Source: Chara braunii (lineage: Eukaryota > Streptophyta > Charophyceae > Charales > Characeae). From it: a stretch of 23,791 nucleotides of DNA. The notes under the pieces were generated by a model, which worked only from the letters and a program-made list of their open reading frames with translations, did no database searches and had not been told where the DNA came from. Made by a program: the position numbers and the translations under genes. Within the stretch, counting starts at the first letter, position 1, and each line of letters begins with the position of its first letter. Below, piece by piece: positions 9,380-18,168 of the stretch. Location: the NCBI GenBank assembly GCA_003427395.1, contig BFEA01000086.1:1916393-1940183 (forward strand), written 5' to 3'.

Positions 9380-10379
9380 CGGTCCATCCTCTCCGCCCTT
9401 GACTGCTAGGACTGGCCACGGTCCTCTGTACGCTGGTAATAGCTTCTGTGAGATGTTCTCCTCGGGAGCAAATTCTTTAGACTTGACCCAGACTAAGTCG
9501 CCTACTTAAAACTGCGACGGGCGACGGTGCTTGTTGGCTTGCTCTATCATCCGATGCTGAGCCTTCCCAAGGTTCTCTACAACGGTAGCTAATTCCTTCT
9601 CGTGCTGAAGTGCAAACTCCCTAGTTCCGGGCGGTAGCCTCTGAATCTGGCCCCGGTTAAGCCCTTCAAATGGTCTACGTGGTTTGAAAGACTTATGCAA
9701 CCCGTTGGGAGTGCGACAAGTAGCTCAATGCACGCTATTGTTATATGCACTGGCTACCTTTGGGAGCATCTCATCCCAATTGACTTGATCCGGTCTAATG
9801 TACATACGCAGAACTTGTTCCAGGATCTTATTCATTTGTTCAGTCTGACCGTTAGTCTCTGGATGACGGCCAGATGACATCAACAACTTAGACCCATAGA
9901 CTCTCATCAACTCCTGCCAGTTCTGACTAGTGAAACGGGTGTCTCTATCACTAACTATAGACAACGGAATCCCGCGTTCACTGACCCAATGATCAAAAAA
10001 CTTTTGGATGACTAACTATGTGCGTGCCTCTGCAAGCAACGGAACAAAAACTGCATACTTGCTAAATCTATCGACTATAACCATGACTTGGCTCTTGCCG
10101 TGCCTACTCTTGACATGGGTGTCCATAAAGTCAATGGACACTGAGTCTCCCGGCTGGTCAGGAATAGGCAAAGGTCTGAGAAGATCTAGAGGGGCACGTG
10201 TAGAGGTTTTATTTCTTTGGCAGACCTTACAACTATTAACATACTCTATGCAGTCGGCCTTTCATTCCCCAGGCCATTTGTACGCGCGCATGAGGTTAGC
10301 TAGAGTCTTTTGCCAACCGAAATATCCCTCAGTATCATGGCATTCCCCTAGGATCAAACTACGGATCTCCTCACTGTTC
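9380..10379 (-). pseudogene. Integrase (HHCC and DD35E core), interrupted by stops
   Basis: This enzyme would insert the element cDNA. The zinc-binding part reads ECHDTEGYFGWQKT...YKWPGE...VNSCKVCQ: the second His is replaced by Tyr (CAT to TAT), both Cys remain. The catalytic triad is present: D in SIDFMDTH (codon 10130-10132), D in SDRDTRF, and E in ETNGQTEQMN, the last two exactly 35 residues apart. The frame is continuous with RNase H and chromodomain but interrupted by TGA 10262-10264, TAG 10016-10018, TGA 9725-9727 and TAA 9506-9508. After the last stop VGDLVWVKSK and YRGPWPVLAV give the GPF/Y-like C-terminal module. Confidence 0.9.
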
Positions 10380-11195
10380 GGAACGCACAATCGCTCAACT
10401 ACGTAAGTCTTCTCAAATAACAGTCCCTCAAAAGTGTGGTAGTCTGGTTCGTACTCAGGGGCCTCCTTTACTCTCTTGAGGAGGTCACTATAGATAGGGT
10501 CCTGCGCATACGCCTCTCTGAATTTTTGTTGCATGTCTCTCCCTATATCCAGATAATGAACTATCGCTCCAAAGTAGTCAGCTCTCCTACTCAAAGCGTC
10601 TGCAACTACATTGTACCTCCCTTTTATTGGCTTGAGCTCAAAATCATACTGGTCTAACTCTGCGGCCCACCTAGTAAGCTTAGGTGTCATCTTGGCCTAA
10701 GTCTTCAGCCACCTCAACGTTTCGTGGACTGAATAGACTTTGAAGTGCCTCCCAAGTAAGTAGTGCTTCCAATGTTCTAGTGCTTGCCTGAGAGCGAGTT
10801 CTTTTTCGTAGGTGGACGTCGCTACCTTCTCTGAAGGCATCCTAGCAGACTTGAACTCTACGGGTCTATATCCACTGCCATCATCTTGCTGTAATACAAC
10901 ACCTATACCATACTGGCTCGCGTCCGTGGTGACGACCAAAGGTAAGGACGGATCGGCTACCTTAAGGACTGGGTACTCTATCAATGCCTGCTTCAGTTTC
11001 TTCATGGCAAACATGCAATCCTTGTCCCACTTCCAAATTGTTTCTTTCTTCAGCAACCTGCGAAGGGTTGCAGCGATGGTGGAAAAGTTTCTCACAAACT
11101 TCCTGTAATAATTAGCTAGGCCTAAGAACGACCGCAACTCTGTCAACGTGCGGAGCGTAGGCCAATCTCTAATCGCTGCGATCTTGATATCTTCT
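10380..11195 (-). pseudogene. RNase H and connection domain
   Basis: The start is the RT thumb/connection motif LRSFLGLANYYRKFVRNFS. RNase H follows: TTDASQYGIGVVLQQ (first catalytic Asp), YEKELALRQALEHWKHYLLGR (catalytic Glu), then YSVHETLRWLKT. In the family the last motif reads xDH, so the catalytic Asp is Val here (GTC, plus 10727-10729). Next comes RWAAELDQYDFELKPIKG and NVVADALSRR, the RNase H end. TAG at 10697-10699 interrupts the motif LKTxAK, where family members have Gln, so CAG probably became TAG. The domain would degrade RNA in RNA:DNA hybrids during cDNA synthesis. Confidence 0.9.
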
Positions 11196-11198
11196 AGC

Positions 11199-11933
11199 TT
11201 AATGTTGTCTCCGTCTAAAGCTTAATGTCGTCTCCGTCTAAGACATGGCCTAGATACAAAACTTGGGTCTTTGCCCATTCGCACTTCTTTGCATTGATCT
11301 TGAAGTTGGCCTCTCTCAGCTTCTCCAAGACCTGCCTCAGATGACCCTCGTGCTCCTGGAGGGTCCTACTGAACACTAGAATATCATCTACGTAGACTAC
11401 TACAAACCTGTCTAACCACGGCCTAAGCAAGTCATTCATACAACGCTGAAAAGTTGTTGGCGCGTTGGTTAGTCCAAAGGGCATAACTATAAACTCGTAG
11501 TGCCCATATCTAGTCTGGAACGCGGTCTTATACTAATCATCAGGATGGACCTCTATCTGATGAGATCCGGACTTCAAATCTATCTTTGAAAAATACTTGC
11601 AACCCTACCGCGTTCTTCACTGTGATAGCATTGAGACCCCTATAGTCAATGCACATTCGAAGCTCTCCCTCCTGCTTTGGGACAAATAGAACAGGTGCTC
11701 CAAATGGAGACGAACTGGGCCTAATCCAACCCTTCTCTAAGAGTTCATCTAACTGTTTGCGCAACTCCTCCAACTCCCGCGGGGACATCCTATACACTGC
11801 TCCTTTAGGAGTCCTACTGCCAGGCTCTATCTCAATGCGATGTTGGATGGGCCGCAGGACTACCCCTGCAAGCGGCTTAGCTAAATCTGTGTACTCTCCC
11901 TGCAGCTTGGCAATAGTGGATCTATGCGCTTTT
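11199..11933 (-). pseudogene. Reverse transcriptase
   Basis: The start is typical Ty3 [21 protein letters not shown], then [20 protein letters not shown] and [17 protein letters not shown]. Just after VKN a short segment (about a dozen codons by comparison with the family) is missing and the frame shifts. The frame with [12 protein letters not shown] keeps the first catalytic Asp. TAG at 11533-11535 follows HPDD. The frame then gives MPFGLTNAPTTFQ and the YVDD box (11383-11394). A 23-bp tandem duplication (11196-11241 on plus) shifts the frame again before RNase H. The enzyme would copy element RNA to cDNA. Confidence 0.92.
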
Positions 11934-12556
11934 CCTCTTTAGGCTCAGTAACTGGCCTAACATAGGCTACAAAAACATGTTCTTCTAGCTGCTGCTCCTT
12001 CACTAACCTCGCGAGCGTAGGAGCGCTAAGGCAGCAATGTGTCAGGGAGTTGTCTACTCCTGACACATGAAACAGACGGGCAGTCTTGAACCCGTCTGAC
12101 GGACTAGGAAGCCTACACTCGTGCTCTCTCAAATGGAGTGTGGCCCCTGCTGCCTCTCCCCAATCCATTCCTAGGACTACGCCAAATGGGAGGTTATCCT
12201 CTACGAGGAGAGTCAGGGAATGGAGGACTCTTTCCACCTTCCTATCTTTCTCTAGGCGGAAGTACGCATGGACTCCCTCTACGTAATCTTCTACTCGCAC
12301 CGTGCCATTATCTGCGAGGGTACTTACTATGGGGTCTGCTAACTTCTGGACTTTCAATCCCAACTTTAACTTTTGCAGCGCCTTTCTACTAATATAGCTG
12401 CGAGTGGCCCCACTATCTACGAGGGCCCCTACTCTGCTCCTAAAGACTTCTACGTCTATTAGTATCAGTTATCCTCTACTTTCTCTCTTGGACTGAAACA
12501 CACAGCTGATTTCTGAGTTTTGCTCATGACTGAATGCCCTATCGAGTTCCTGCCTG
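11881..12556 (-). pseudogene. Gag-pro connector and retropepsin-like protease
   Basis: The frame begins at the edge of the nested insertion with RQELDRAFSHEQ and CVFQSKRES, is stopped by TAA at 12469-12471, and continues into the active-site motif LVDSGATRSYIS, the classic DSG loop of a pepsin-like retroviral protease. The C-terminal half has FGVVLGMDWG. The downstream end is out of frame with RT: near 11930 the reading shifts to a frame with [13 protein letters not shown], which leads into RT. The protease would cleave the Gag-Pol polyprotein. Confidence 0.88.
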
Positions 12557-12560
12557 CTAA

Positions 12561-13725
12561 GTATGTGTGTGTGTGTGCTTGTTGGACTGCATATCTGTCT
12601 GAGTGCTAGTTGGCTTGCATGCGTGTGACTGTGCCTGTCTGTGTGCTGGTTGGTATGAGTGTGTGTGTATGGCCCACCAGGGCACTTGTTCGTTCGTTGG
12701 GCCCTCAGGGCCGGTACTTACCTGTGGCCGTGGCTTTGAAGGGTTGCAGCGGGGGGAAAAGCACTCAAGTAGCGGGTAGGCCGGTACCGCACCCGACAAG
12801 GGGGTAAATATGCAGGTACCGGAGGCCGAGCAGAAGAAGATAAAAGTGGCATTTTTAGAGGCTGGTAGTGTAGGCTAAGTCTAGCGGGTACCAGTCTGCG
12901 TCTAGGGCCTGTAGGGGCAATATCAGAGTCTGCAATGATGTTTCCCTCCAAAAGAGGAGGAGGTACCGGTTGCTTGGGAAGGCCAGTGGCCTGGAAGTTA
13001 CCGCCCAAGAGGCAAAGCAGGCCACTATATCTTTAGGTCGGGCAGAAGACCCGACCTCTTTTTCGGTGTGCAAGTTTGGCGACACACTGGTGGACCGCTG
13101 GCTGGAGCAGCACTGCTGGGGAGGAAGGAGAAGGACATGAGGGAGGAAGGAGGGAGGAGGAAGGAAGGGGGAGGAGCGCCAGGGGTACTTATGGTGGCAG
13201 CCATCTTCATCACCTTGGTGGGCGCTGCAGCAAGGAGTCCCCGTCGGGGAGAGCCACACCAAGAAGCTTCAAGGCAAGGTTGGGCATGGCGGACTGAGCT
13301 AGAGCAGCCATAGCTGCTTTGGGTTGTCCTTTGGGTGTCTGGGCAAGGCCTAGTAGTCCGCCATAGCCTCGGCCCATGAGAGTGAAGGGTGGGAGAGGCG
13401 ACCATGGCTATGGTGGACCTTGAGTGATACCTGCAGTAGAAGAGGGACTCGGACATTGATTCTGGATCAGTCATTCAACGTTGTATTATTATTTCTTGTA
13501 TGAATAAGAGAAGGGGGAGATACGGAAGAGGAGATTGTTGGGCGACGAAGAAGAGCCTTGTCATTGTCTTTGCTGGTGTACATCTTCTTCTTCTTCCTTC
13601 TTACTTCTTCTTCTTCTTCTAATCCTCTCTCTCTCCTCTCAAATTCATTCATTTCTTTCTGCAATTGGATGGCATTGTACTTTCCGGTGGATGTATATCT
13701 CAAAATTCGCCAGGGTCATAACACT
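12561..13725 (+). mobile_element. Nested insertion between gag and protease, probable solo LTR
   Basis: This 1165-bp block has no Ty3 coding similarity and separates two gag-pro pieces that are in the same frame once it is ignored. CTAA flanks it on both sides (12557-12560 and 13726-13729). It looks like an LTR on the plus strand: TATAT at 13026-13030, a GGTCGGG hairpin just downstream, an AATAAG-type signal near 13503, CTT/TC-rich U5-like sequence, and an end GGGTCATAACA common in LTRs. The left end is a GT-rich run. Exact termini are uncertain because TG...CA and a 5-bp duplication do not line up perfectly. Confidence 0.65.
13026..13057 (+). promoter_or_regulatory. TATA motif plus hairpin in nested LTR-like block
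   Basis: TATAT (13026-13030) is followed by AGGTCGGG-CAGAAGA-CCCGACCT (13035-13057), a perfect 8-bp stem with a 7-base loop. The stem lies where the 5' end of the LTR transcript (R region) would be expected. Confidence 0.5.
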
Positions 13726-13729
13726 CTAA

Positions 13730-15127
13730 CACATGCAGTCTTTGGACAGCTACCTAGGCACTGGCCTACAACCTCTGCCACAGGCACATGTGGTGTGGGA
13801 GTTTTCTGTCGGCTCGCGCTCGTTTCCCCACATGGCCTTATGGTAGGGGCAGTTGCAACCCCTACCGGCGGCTGCCTTTTGACCCCTGGGCAGCCCATCG
13901 GTCCTCTCTAGACTTTGGACAATATTTGATGATGTTGCCAGGGTCACCGCAATATATGCACTACCCCTGGTCCACACGCTGTTGCCAGACGTGCTGGTCC
14001 ATGCCCAAATCTTCCCAAGGTCGGCCTTGTGGCAGACCTGGGTGCCAACCACTTCTCCTATAGGGTGACCTATTACCCCTATTTGGTGACCTATTTCTAG
14101 AACGGTTTTGCGGGGGACCTTGACCCCTATCTCCCGCTTGGCAGTTTCCCCTGCCGCCAACCCCCTGATCGCCTTGGGAACGACCATCCGAGGCCCGACC
14201 CCCTTGGCCCTGGCCTCTACCTCCTCCTTGCGGCCTCCCTCCGGCCGCGACAGCAGCGTAAGTCCTCCCCTGGCTAGCGCTACTGTCCACTTCCTCTACT
14301 AGTCCCCACTCTCTCTGATCATAGGGGACTTCATCCATACCACCCTCATCTAGTGTAAGGATCAGGCGATCCTTTGTCTTGACCTGACCCGAGATGGTAC
14401 GGCCTTTCCACTTTTTGCCCTTATCCAGGTCCTTGTGCCAGAAAGTGGAGACTGACATGGACCGCGCTTCGAATGCTACCACTTCCCTGCTCAAAGCATC
14501 ATAGGTCATGGTAGGCTGCTGACTTTTTTCAAAGAAATGCCCGCGTAGTTGTTCGGGCATGGCACGATAGAAGAGGTTGACCAACTGGTCCATGATACCT
14601 TTGAGTGCCCTGGCACTCCTCCACTGGCGAGAATGGATGGTTTGCAGTTTATCTGAAGCCTTGACACTACAGGTAACGTCTGCAAACCGTTCTCTCAACA
14701 ACTTAATGAAATCGTTGAGAGGGGTAAATGCCGAATATGCAACTAAGTCATCGTTGCAATTAGCGGCGCGACACAGGGAATGGGCGAAGCTTGCTGCTTC
14801 CTCCCTAAGAGCGTGGATAACTATCAGGATGTGTTCATCTGGGGCGACTTTCTGTAAGTGCACATACGTCTTAATATTCGCTTCCCAGTTGTCAAAGTTC
14901 TCCTCCTCCTTTCCACTATAGGAGTCGGGAAATTTCACTTTGACAGGCTCCCTACGAGGACGTGCTTCTTCCTCCTTGGGTGCCGCCAGCCTGGCGCCCT
15001 CTATGGCGCCGGTGCAATAATGCTCTGTGCTCTCTAAGCGGGCCTTCACCTCTGATCCCACCTGCATCACTAACTCACGTGCGAAGTCCTTGAATCCCAG
15101 CCGTATAGAACGCAGGGCTAAGTCCTA
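13730..15127 (-). pseudogene. gag: gag capsid and nucleocapsid part
   Basis: After TAG 15125-15127 the same frame continues into the capsid: VKVKFPDSYSGKEEENFDNW, AYSAFTPLNDFIKLLRERF and LYNLF-like NLFYRAMPEQLRGHFF. A Gly/Gln/Arg-rich linker (GGGRGQGQGG, RSRNRSPNRG) follows, typical before a zinc knuckle. TAG at 13961-13963 comes immediately before CIYCGDPGNIIKYC, a CX2CX4xX4C knuckle whose His is Asn (AAC). A frameshift then leads to a Pro/Thr-rich connector that runs to the nested insertion. Gag forms the particle and packages RNA. Confidence 0.88.
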
Positions 15128-15828
15128 ACTCCTAGCAAACTGATATTGCTCTTCCTGGACCTGTGCCAGGCGCTCTATGTTCCTTGCCATGACCTGCACC
15201 TTTCCCAATAGATCCGCTTGCGCCTCCATCTGCGCTCTCTGTTTCATAACTTCTTCCAATTCCCTTTCCGCCTGACTCACTATGTCCACTCTTCTTTTCC
15301 TTTCCCTCATCAGCCGCAACTTCCACTCCATCCTCTTCTCATCTTCGATTGCCTGCCGCTTGAGTGGATCTTCCTCTGCATCCCACTCTTTCATGGCCGC
15401 CTCCTGCTCTTCCCTGGGTACATACATCAATGCCTCCTCTTCTCCCAGGTAAAGAATGGCCACCCATTCCGTAATCTTCTTCTCCAACGGATCTTCCTTC
15501 ACACCACTGGGTATTGCTCTTTCTCCTTGTCCGTTTCTTCTCTAGTGGTTGTTCTTCTACCTCTTCTTCTGCCTCTACCTAGTGGTTGTTCTTCTACCTC
15601 TTCTTCTGCCTCTACCGCTCGAAGTTTTTATTCCTCCTCCTTCTGCAACCTCTCCATTTCCCTCACCATCCCTTCCTCAATCTTCTTCTTCTTCGCCGCC
15701 TGTTCTTCCAACAAGGCCTTCTTCTTGGCCTCCTTCTTCTCTCTTCTCTCTTTCAGGATGGCGGCGGCTTTCGCCTCCTGCTCTGCTGTGTAAGGGGAGG
15801 TGCTCGTTCCGGTACGCGTGTCAACCAT
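15128..15828 (-). pseudogene. gag: gag N-terminal coiled-coil part
   Basis: The ATG at 15828 gives MVDTRTGTSTSPYTAEQEAK, then a Lys/Glu/Ala-rich helix to TAA at 15628-15630. A 37-bp exact tandem duplication (15542-15578 and 15579-15615) and further shift break the frame. The second part, from about 15502, is a highly charged coiled coil (MREERK-like heptads, AERELEEVMKQRAQMEAQ) ending QFARS at TAG 15125-15127. I choose ATG 15828 over the upstream GTG at 15861 because MVDTR-type starts are common in plant Ty3 gag. Confidence 0.75.
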
Positions 15829-15924
15829 GGTGATAGACGCACAACCAAGTGACGGTTCCACTCCTCACCACTTAGACTTTCCCCCTAACTGACTCAACTT
15901 AAGATCGACTAAATCTAAGAACCA

Positions 15925-15945
15925 CAGGATTCGTATCGAATCCTG
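15925..15945 (-). repeat. Leader hairpin, 9-bp perfect stem
   Basis: CAGGATTCG-TAT-CGAATCCTG is a perfect inverted repeat with a 3-base loop, about 100 bases upstream of the gag ATG. The position resembles that of packaging or dimerisation stems in LTR retroelement RNAs. Confidence 0.85.
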
Positions 15946-16055
15946 CCAACTCTGGTCTCTAGCCTAGACTATAAACTACAGCCGTCACTACAGAACCTAT
16001 TGCTGATCAGGATGCATTTAAGGAGATCACCCGTAACTCCTCATGAATTCTTTAA

Positions 16056-16074
16056 CGTCGTAGACAGGACGACG
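16056..16074 (-). repeat. Second leader hairpin, 6-bp stem
   Basis: CGTCGT-AGACAGG-ACGACG forms a perfect 6-bp stem with a 7-base loop, about 110 bases upstream of the first hairpin in the element's orientation. Confidence 0.6.
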
Positions 16075-16442
16075 CGATCAGCAGGTTCTCTCAAGACTTA
16101 GACGGCCCGTTGTGCAGCCCACAGCTCGGATTTTGGGCCTATCGTGCCACACCGAGCAGCCCGCCATTTAGTACCGGTCCTTGGGAGGGTTTGTGTCCTT
16201 CGGGACAGTCGAGTCGTCAGACACAGCCTTTAGTCCTACTCATCCCGTGTGGGTTTGATCAACGAGGCCCTACCCTTTGTACACGGAGTCCTATCACCTG
16301 GACAGAAGAGACTCAATGCGGAAAGAAGAGACAGACAGACTCAAACTCAACAAGTACCATAGGGTAAGTGCACATCCATAGGGCGAGGGGATAGGCTAAG
16401 GGCTTGGCGAGATTATACCAACTCCAACTTGATAAAAATCGT

Positions 16443-16562
16443 GGTCAACACGACTCAACAGCTCCGGTCAACACCTTGGTCAACGCTTGGTCAACACGGT
16501 CAAACACCGGTCAACTCTCCGGTCAACCCTTCGGTCAACCCTCTGGTCAACAACTGGTCAAC
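16443..16562 (-). promoter_or_regulatory. Array of ten GTTGACC (W-box-like) motifs
   Basis: GGTCAAC (one copy GGTCAAA) occurs on the plus strand at 16443, 16466, 16478, 16489, 16498, 16509, 16521, 16533, 16545 and 16556. On the element's sense strand this is GTTGACC, containing the TTGAC core bound by plant WRKY factors. Nine of ten copies sit 9-12 bases apart, near one helical turn. The array lies in the leader, about 650 bp inside the 5' LTR. Binding is not shown by the sequence. Confidence 0.75.
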
Positions 16563-16895
16563 TCCCAAGTCGGCTATGGCAGCCGGCACTTTCTTCCTCG
16601 CCAACTCCCCTTCTCTTCTCCTTCTTCACCTTTCTTCTATCTCGCCCTTTCTTCTTCCTTACTCTTTCTTTTTTTTTTTTTCTTTTTTTTTTTTTTTTTC
16701 ACCCCAGGCTATGTCTGTCTTCAACTTCGTCATCCCTCCTTTCTCCTGCTTCCTTCTTCGTCACTCCGTGTTCGAGCTCCGCTGCTATGGCTGCCAGTTC
16801 CTCTTGGACAGCACAACCACTCTTATCTTACTCCTCCCTCTCGCTATGGCGATGTCTTCAACGCAGGTGCGTAGCAAACCAATCTTGTATCGCTC

Positions 16896-16897
<2 letters not shown>

Positions 16898-16968
<71 letters not shown>

Positions 16969-16969
16969 N

Positions 16970-17050
<81 letters not shown>
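16898..17050. repeat. (TC)n microsatellite with one N
   Basis: A TC run of about 150 bases with a single N at 16969, inside the retrotransposon leader. The N probably marks an unresolved repeat length. Confidence 0.97.
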
Positions 17051-17053
<3 letters not shown>

Positions 17054-17197
17054 CTTTGTCTTCTGTGCAGGTACACGACACCTTCTTTTGCAGCGCAGCT
17101 GTGGCGGACTTCCTTCTTCAACGGCGCTCTTCAACTACGGCGCCCTACAGCGCGCGTCTCTCTCCTGCTGCAACGGCGATGGCGCATAGGATAGCGG

Positions 17198-17215
17198 GTA
17201 CCAGCTCCGATACCA
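17198..17215 (-). promoter_or_regulatory. Primer-binding site (initiator-Met tRNA)
   Basis: The minus strand reads TGGTATCGGAGCTGGTAC one base after the 5' LTR end. It matches the plant initiator-Met tRNA PBS (TGGTATCAGAGC) with one mismatch in 12. It primes minus-strand cDNA and fixes the element's orientation. Confidence 0.88.
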
Positions 17216-17216
17216 G

Positions 17217-18163
17217 TGCAATCAGACTCGCTCTCTTTCACACTTCGCAGTCACACAAACAGATTGCAAGCCACACTGGCGCTCAACGCCCACTCAAAGC
17301 TCAGAGATATGGAAGTCGGAAACACAGTTCAGATACTTGCTCGCCTCAACAGGCTATGGCACTTCAGCACCTATACAACTTTCTTCCCGTCACTGTGTCC
17401 AACTCTGCTGTTCACACACACTCAACTTAGGATCACCCTGGATATCCCACATGCGACACACTGTATTACCCACGCACACACACACTACGCTCTTCTCCCA
17501 GCTATGGCGGCTATGGCCGCTACTACTTCTACCGTTGTGGCTAAGCTCTCCTCCGGCCCCCTTCGTCTTCGGGCATGCTGCAGACTACCTCGCACAAGTC
17601 GTTGTGGCAGTGCTTCCGCATGGCTTCTGCCGGAATGAATGAATGACTGGGCGCTGCCTCTTGATTTATACTTTTGTAACTCGTTGGTCTGCCCCTCTCC
17701 ACCAGGCCTATGGTGCACACAGTCCCTCATGGTACTTGCTTGACTGGACTGGGACTGACTGGACCGGTACCGCTGACTGCATGGGTTTGCATTGCCAACT
17801 CAATGCACTTGCCCACTTGCCTCTGACTAAAACGTGAGGGAGCTTCGAAGGCCACTTCCGGACCTTCCGGAAGTCTGTGGACTTGGCCTTTCGAGTACTG
17901 TAGCAGCTACGACCTTGACCTGTCAGGATTCCTACAGCTATGACCTCTACAGGGCTGTGAGTCTGTGACTCCTACTCGACAGACCTACAGATCGAACCCC
18001 TACCACTACACACACCTACGACAGACAACAACAACTATCAAAACACAGGTCACGGGTTCAAACAGTCGGGGTCGACACAGATACTGTACACAGGTAAAGT
18101 GAGGACTAGGGATCGAGCCCTGGGACCTGCATCCACTACTGCTAACAGGTGAATACCATTTCA
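17217..18163 (-). repeat. 5' LTR (947 bp)
   Basis: On the plus strand it begins TGCAATCA and ends TTTCA, giving TG...CA termini in both readings. It is about 97% identical to the left copy, with an extra 8 bases GTCTGTGA next to a near-identical 8-mer and one base missing. It would drive transcription leftwards through gag-pol. Confidence 0.95.
17663..17670 (-). promoter_or_regulatory. TATA box of the 5' LTR
   Basis: TATAAATC on the minus strand, conserved in both LTRs. Transcription would be expected to start about 25-35 bases further left, dividing the LTR into U3 (right part) and R-U5 (left part). Confidence 0.65.
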
Positions 18164-18168
18164 GTACC
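18164..18168. other. Target-site duplication GTACC (right copy)
   Basis: Exact repeat of 8061-8065, directly after the right LTR terminus TTTCA. Confidence 0.92.

Larger units (their letters stand above)
15829..17197 (-). other. Untranslated leader of the minus-strand element
   Basis: About 1.37 kb between PBS and gag without recognised coding sequence. In transcript order it contains a (TC)n tract (GA on the sense strand), a C/T-rich stretch, the GTTGACC array and two hairpins near gag. Open frames here come from low-complexity sequence. Confidence 0.75.
8066..18163 (-). mobile_element. Full-length but defective Ty3/gypsy chromovirus-type LTR retrotransposon
   Basis: The 10,098-bp element has two LTRs, PBS, PPT and a 5-bp target duplication (GTACC). 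Domain order on the minus strand is gag, protease, RT, RNase H, integrase, chromodomain, which is the Ty3/gypsy order; the chromodomain after the integrase marks a chromovirus-type lineage. About 30 single-base differences were counted between the LTRs (about 97% identity) plus an 8-base and a 1-base indel, so the insertion is fairly young. Yet the coding part carries at least nine in-frame stops, several frameshifts and a nested 1.16-kb insertion, so the copy cannot make its own proteins. Confidence 0.96.

Noticed and set aside
9506-15127. In-frame TAG/TAA as recoded sense codons (as in some ulvophyte algae)
   Set aside because: TGA stops, frameshifts, duplications and lost catalytic residues occur in the same element, so ordinary decay is the simpler reading.
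15218-15852. Plus-strand Ser/Pro/Leu-rich frames opposite gag
   Set aside because: They are the complement of the Lys/Glu-rich gag coiled coil.
16443-16562. Regularly spaced GGTCAAC repeats as a CRISPR-like array
   Set aside because: Repeats are 7 bases with 2-16-base spacers, in a eukaryotic retrotransposon leader; no cas genes.
16785-17134. Arg/Glu- or Leu/Ser-alternating proteins across the TC tract (also at 22733-22812)
   Set aside because: Pure dinucleotide repeats are open in several frames; no coding evidence.
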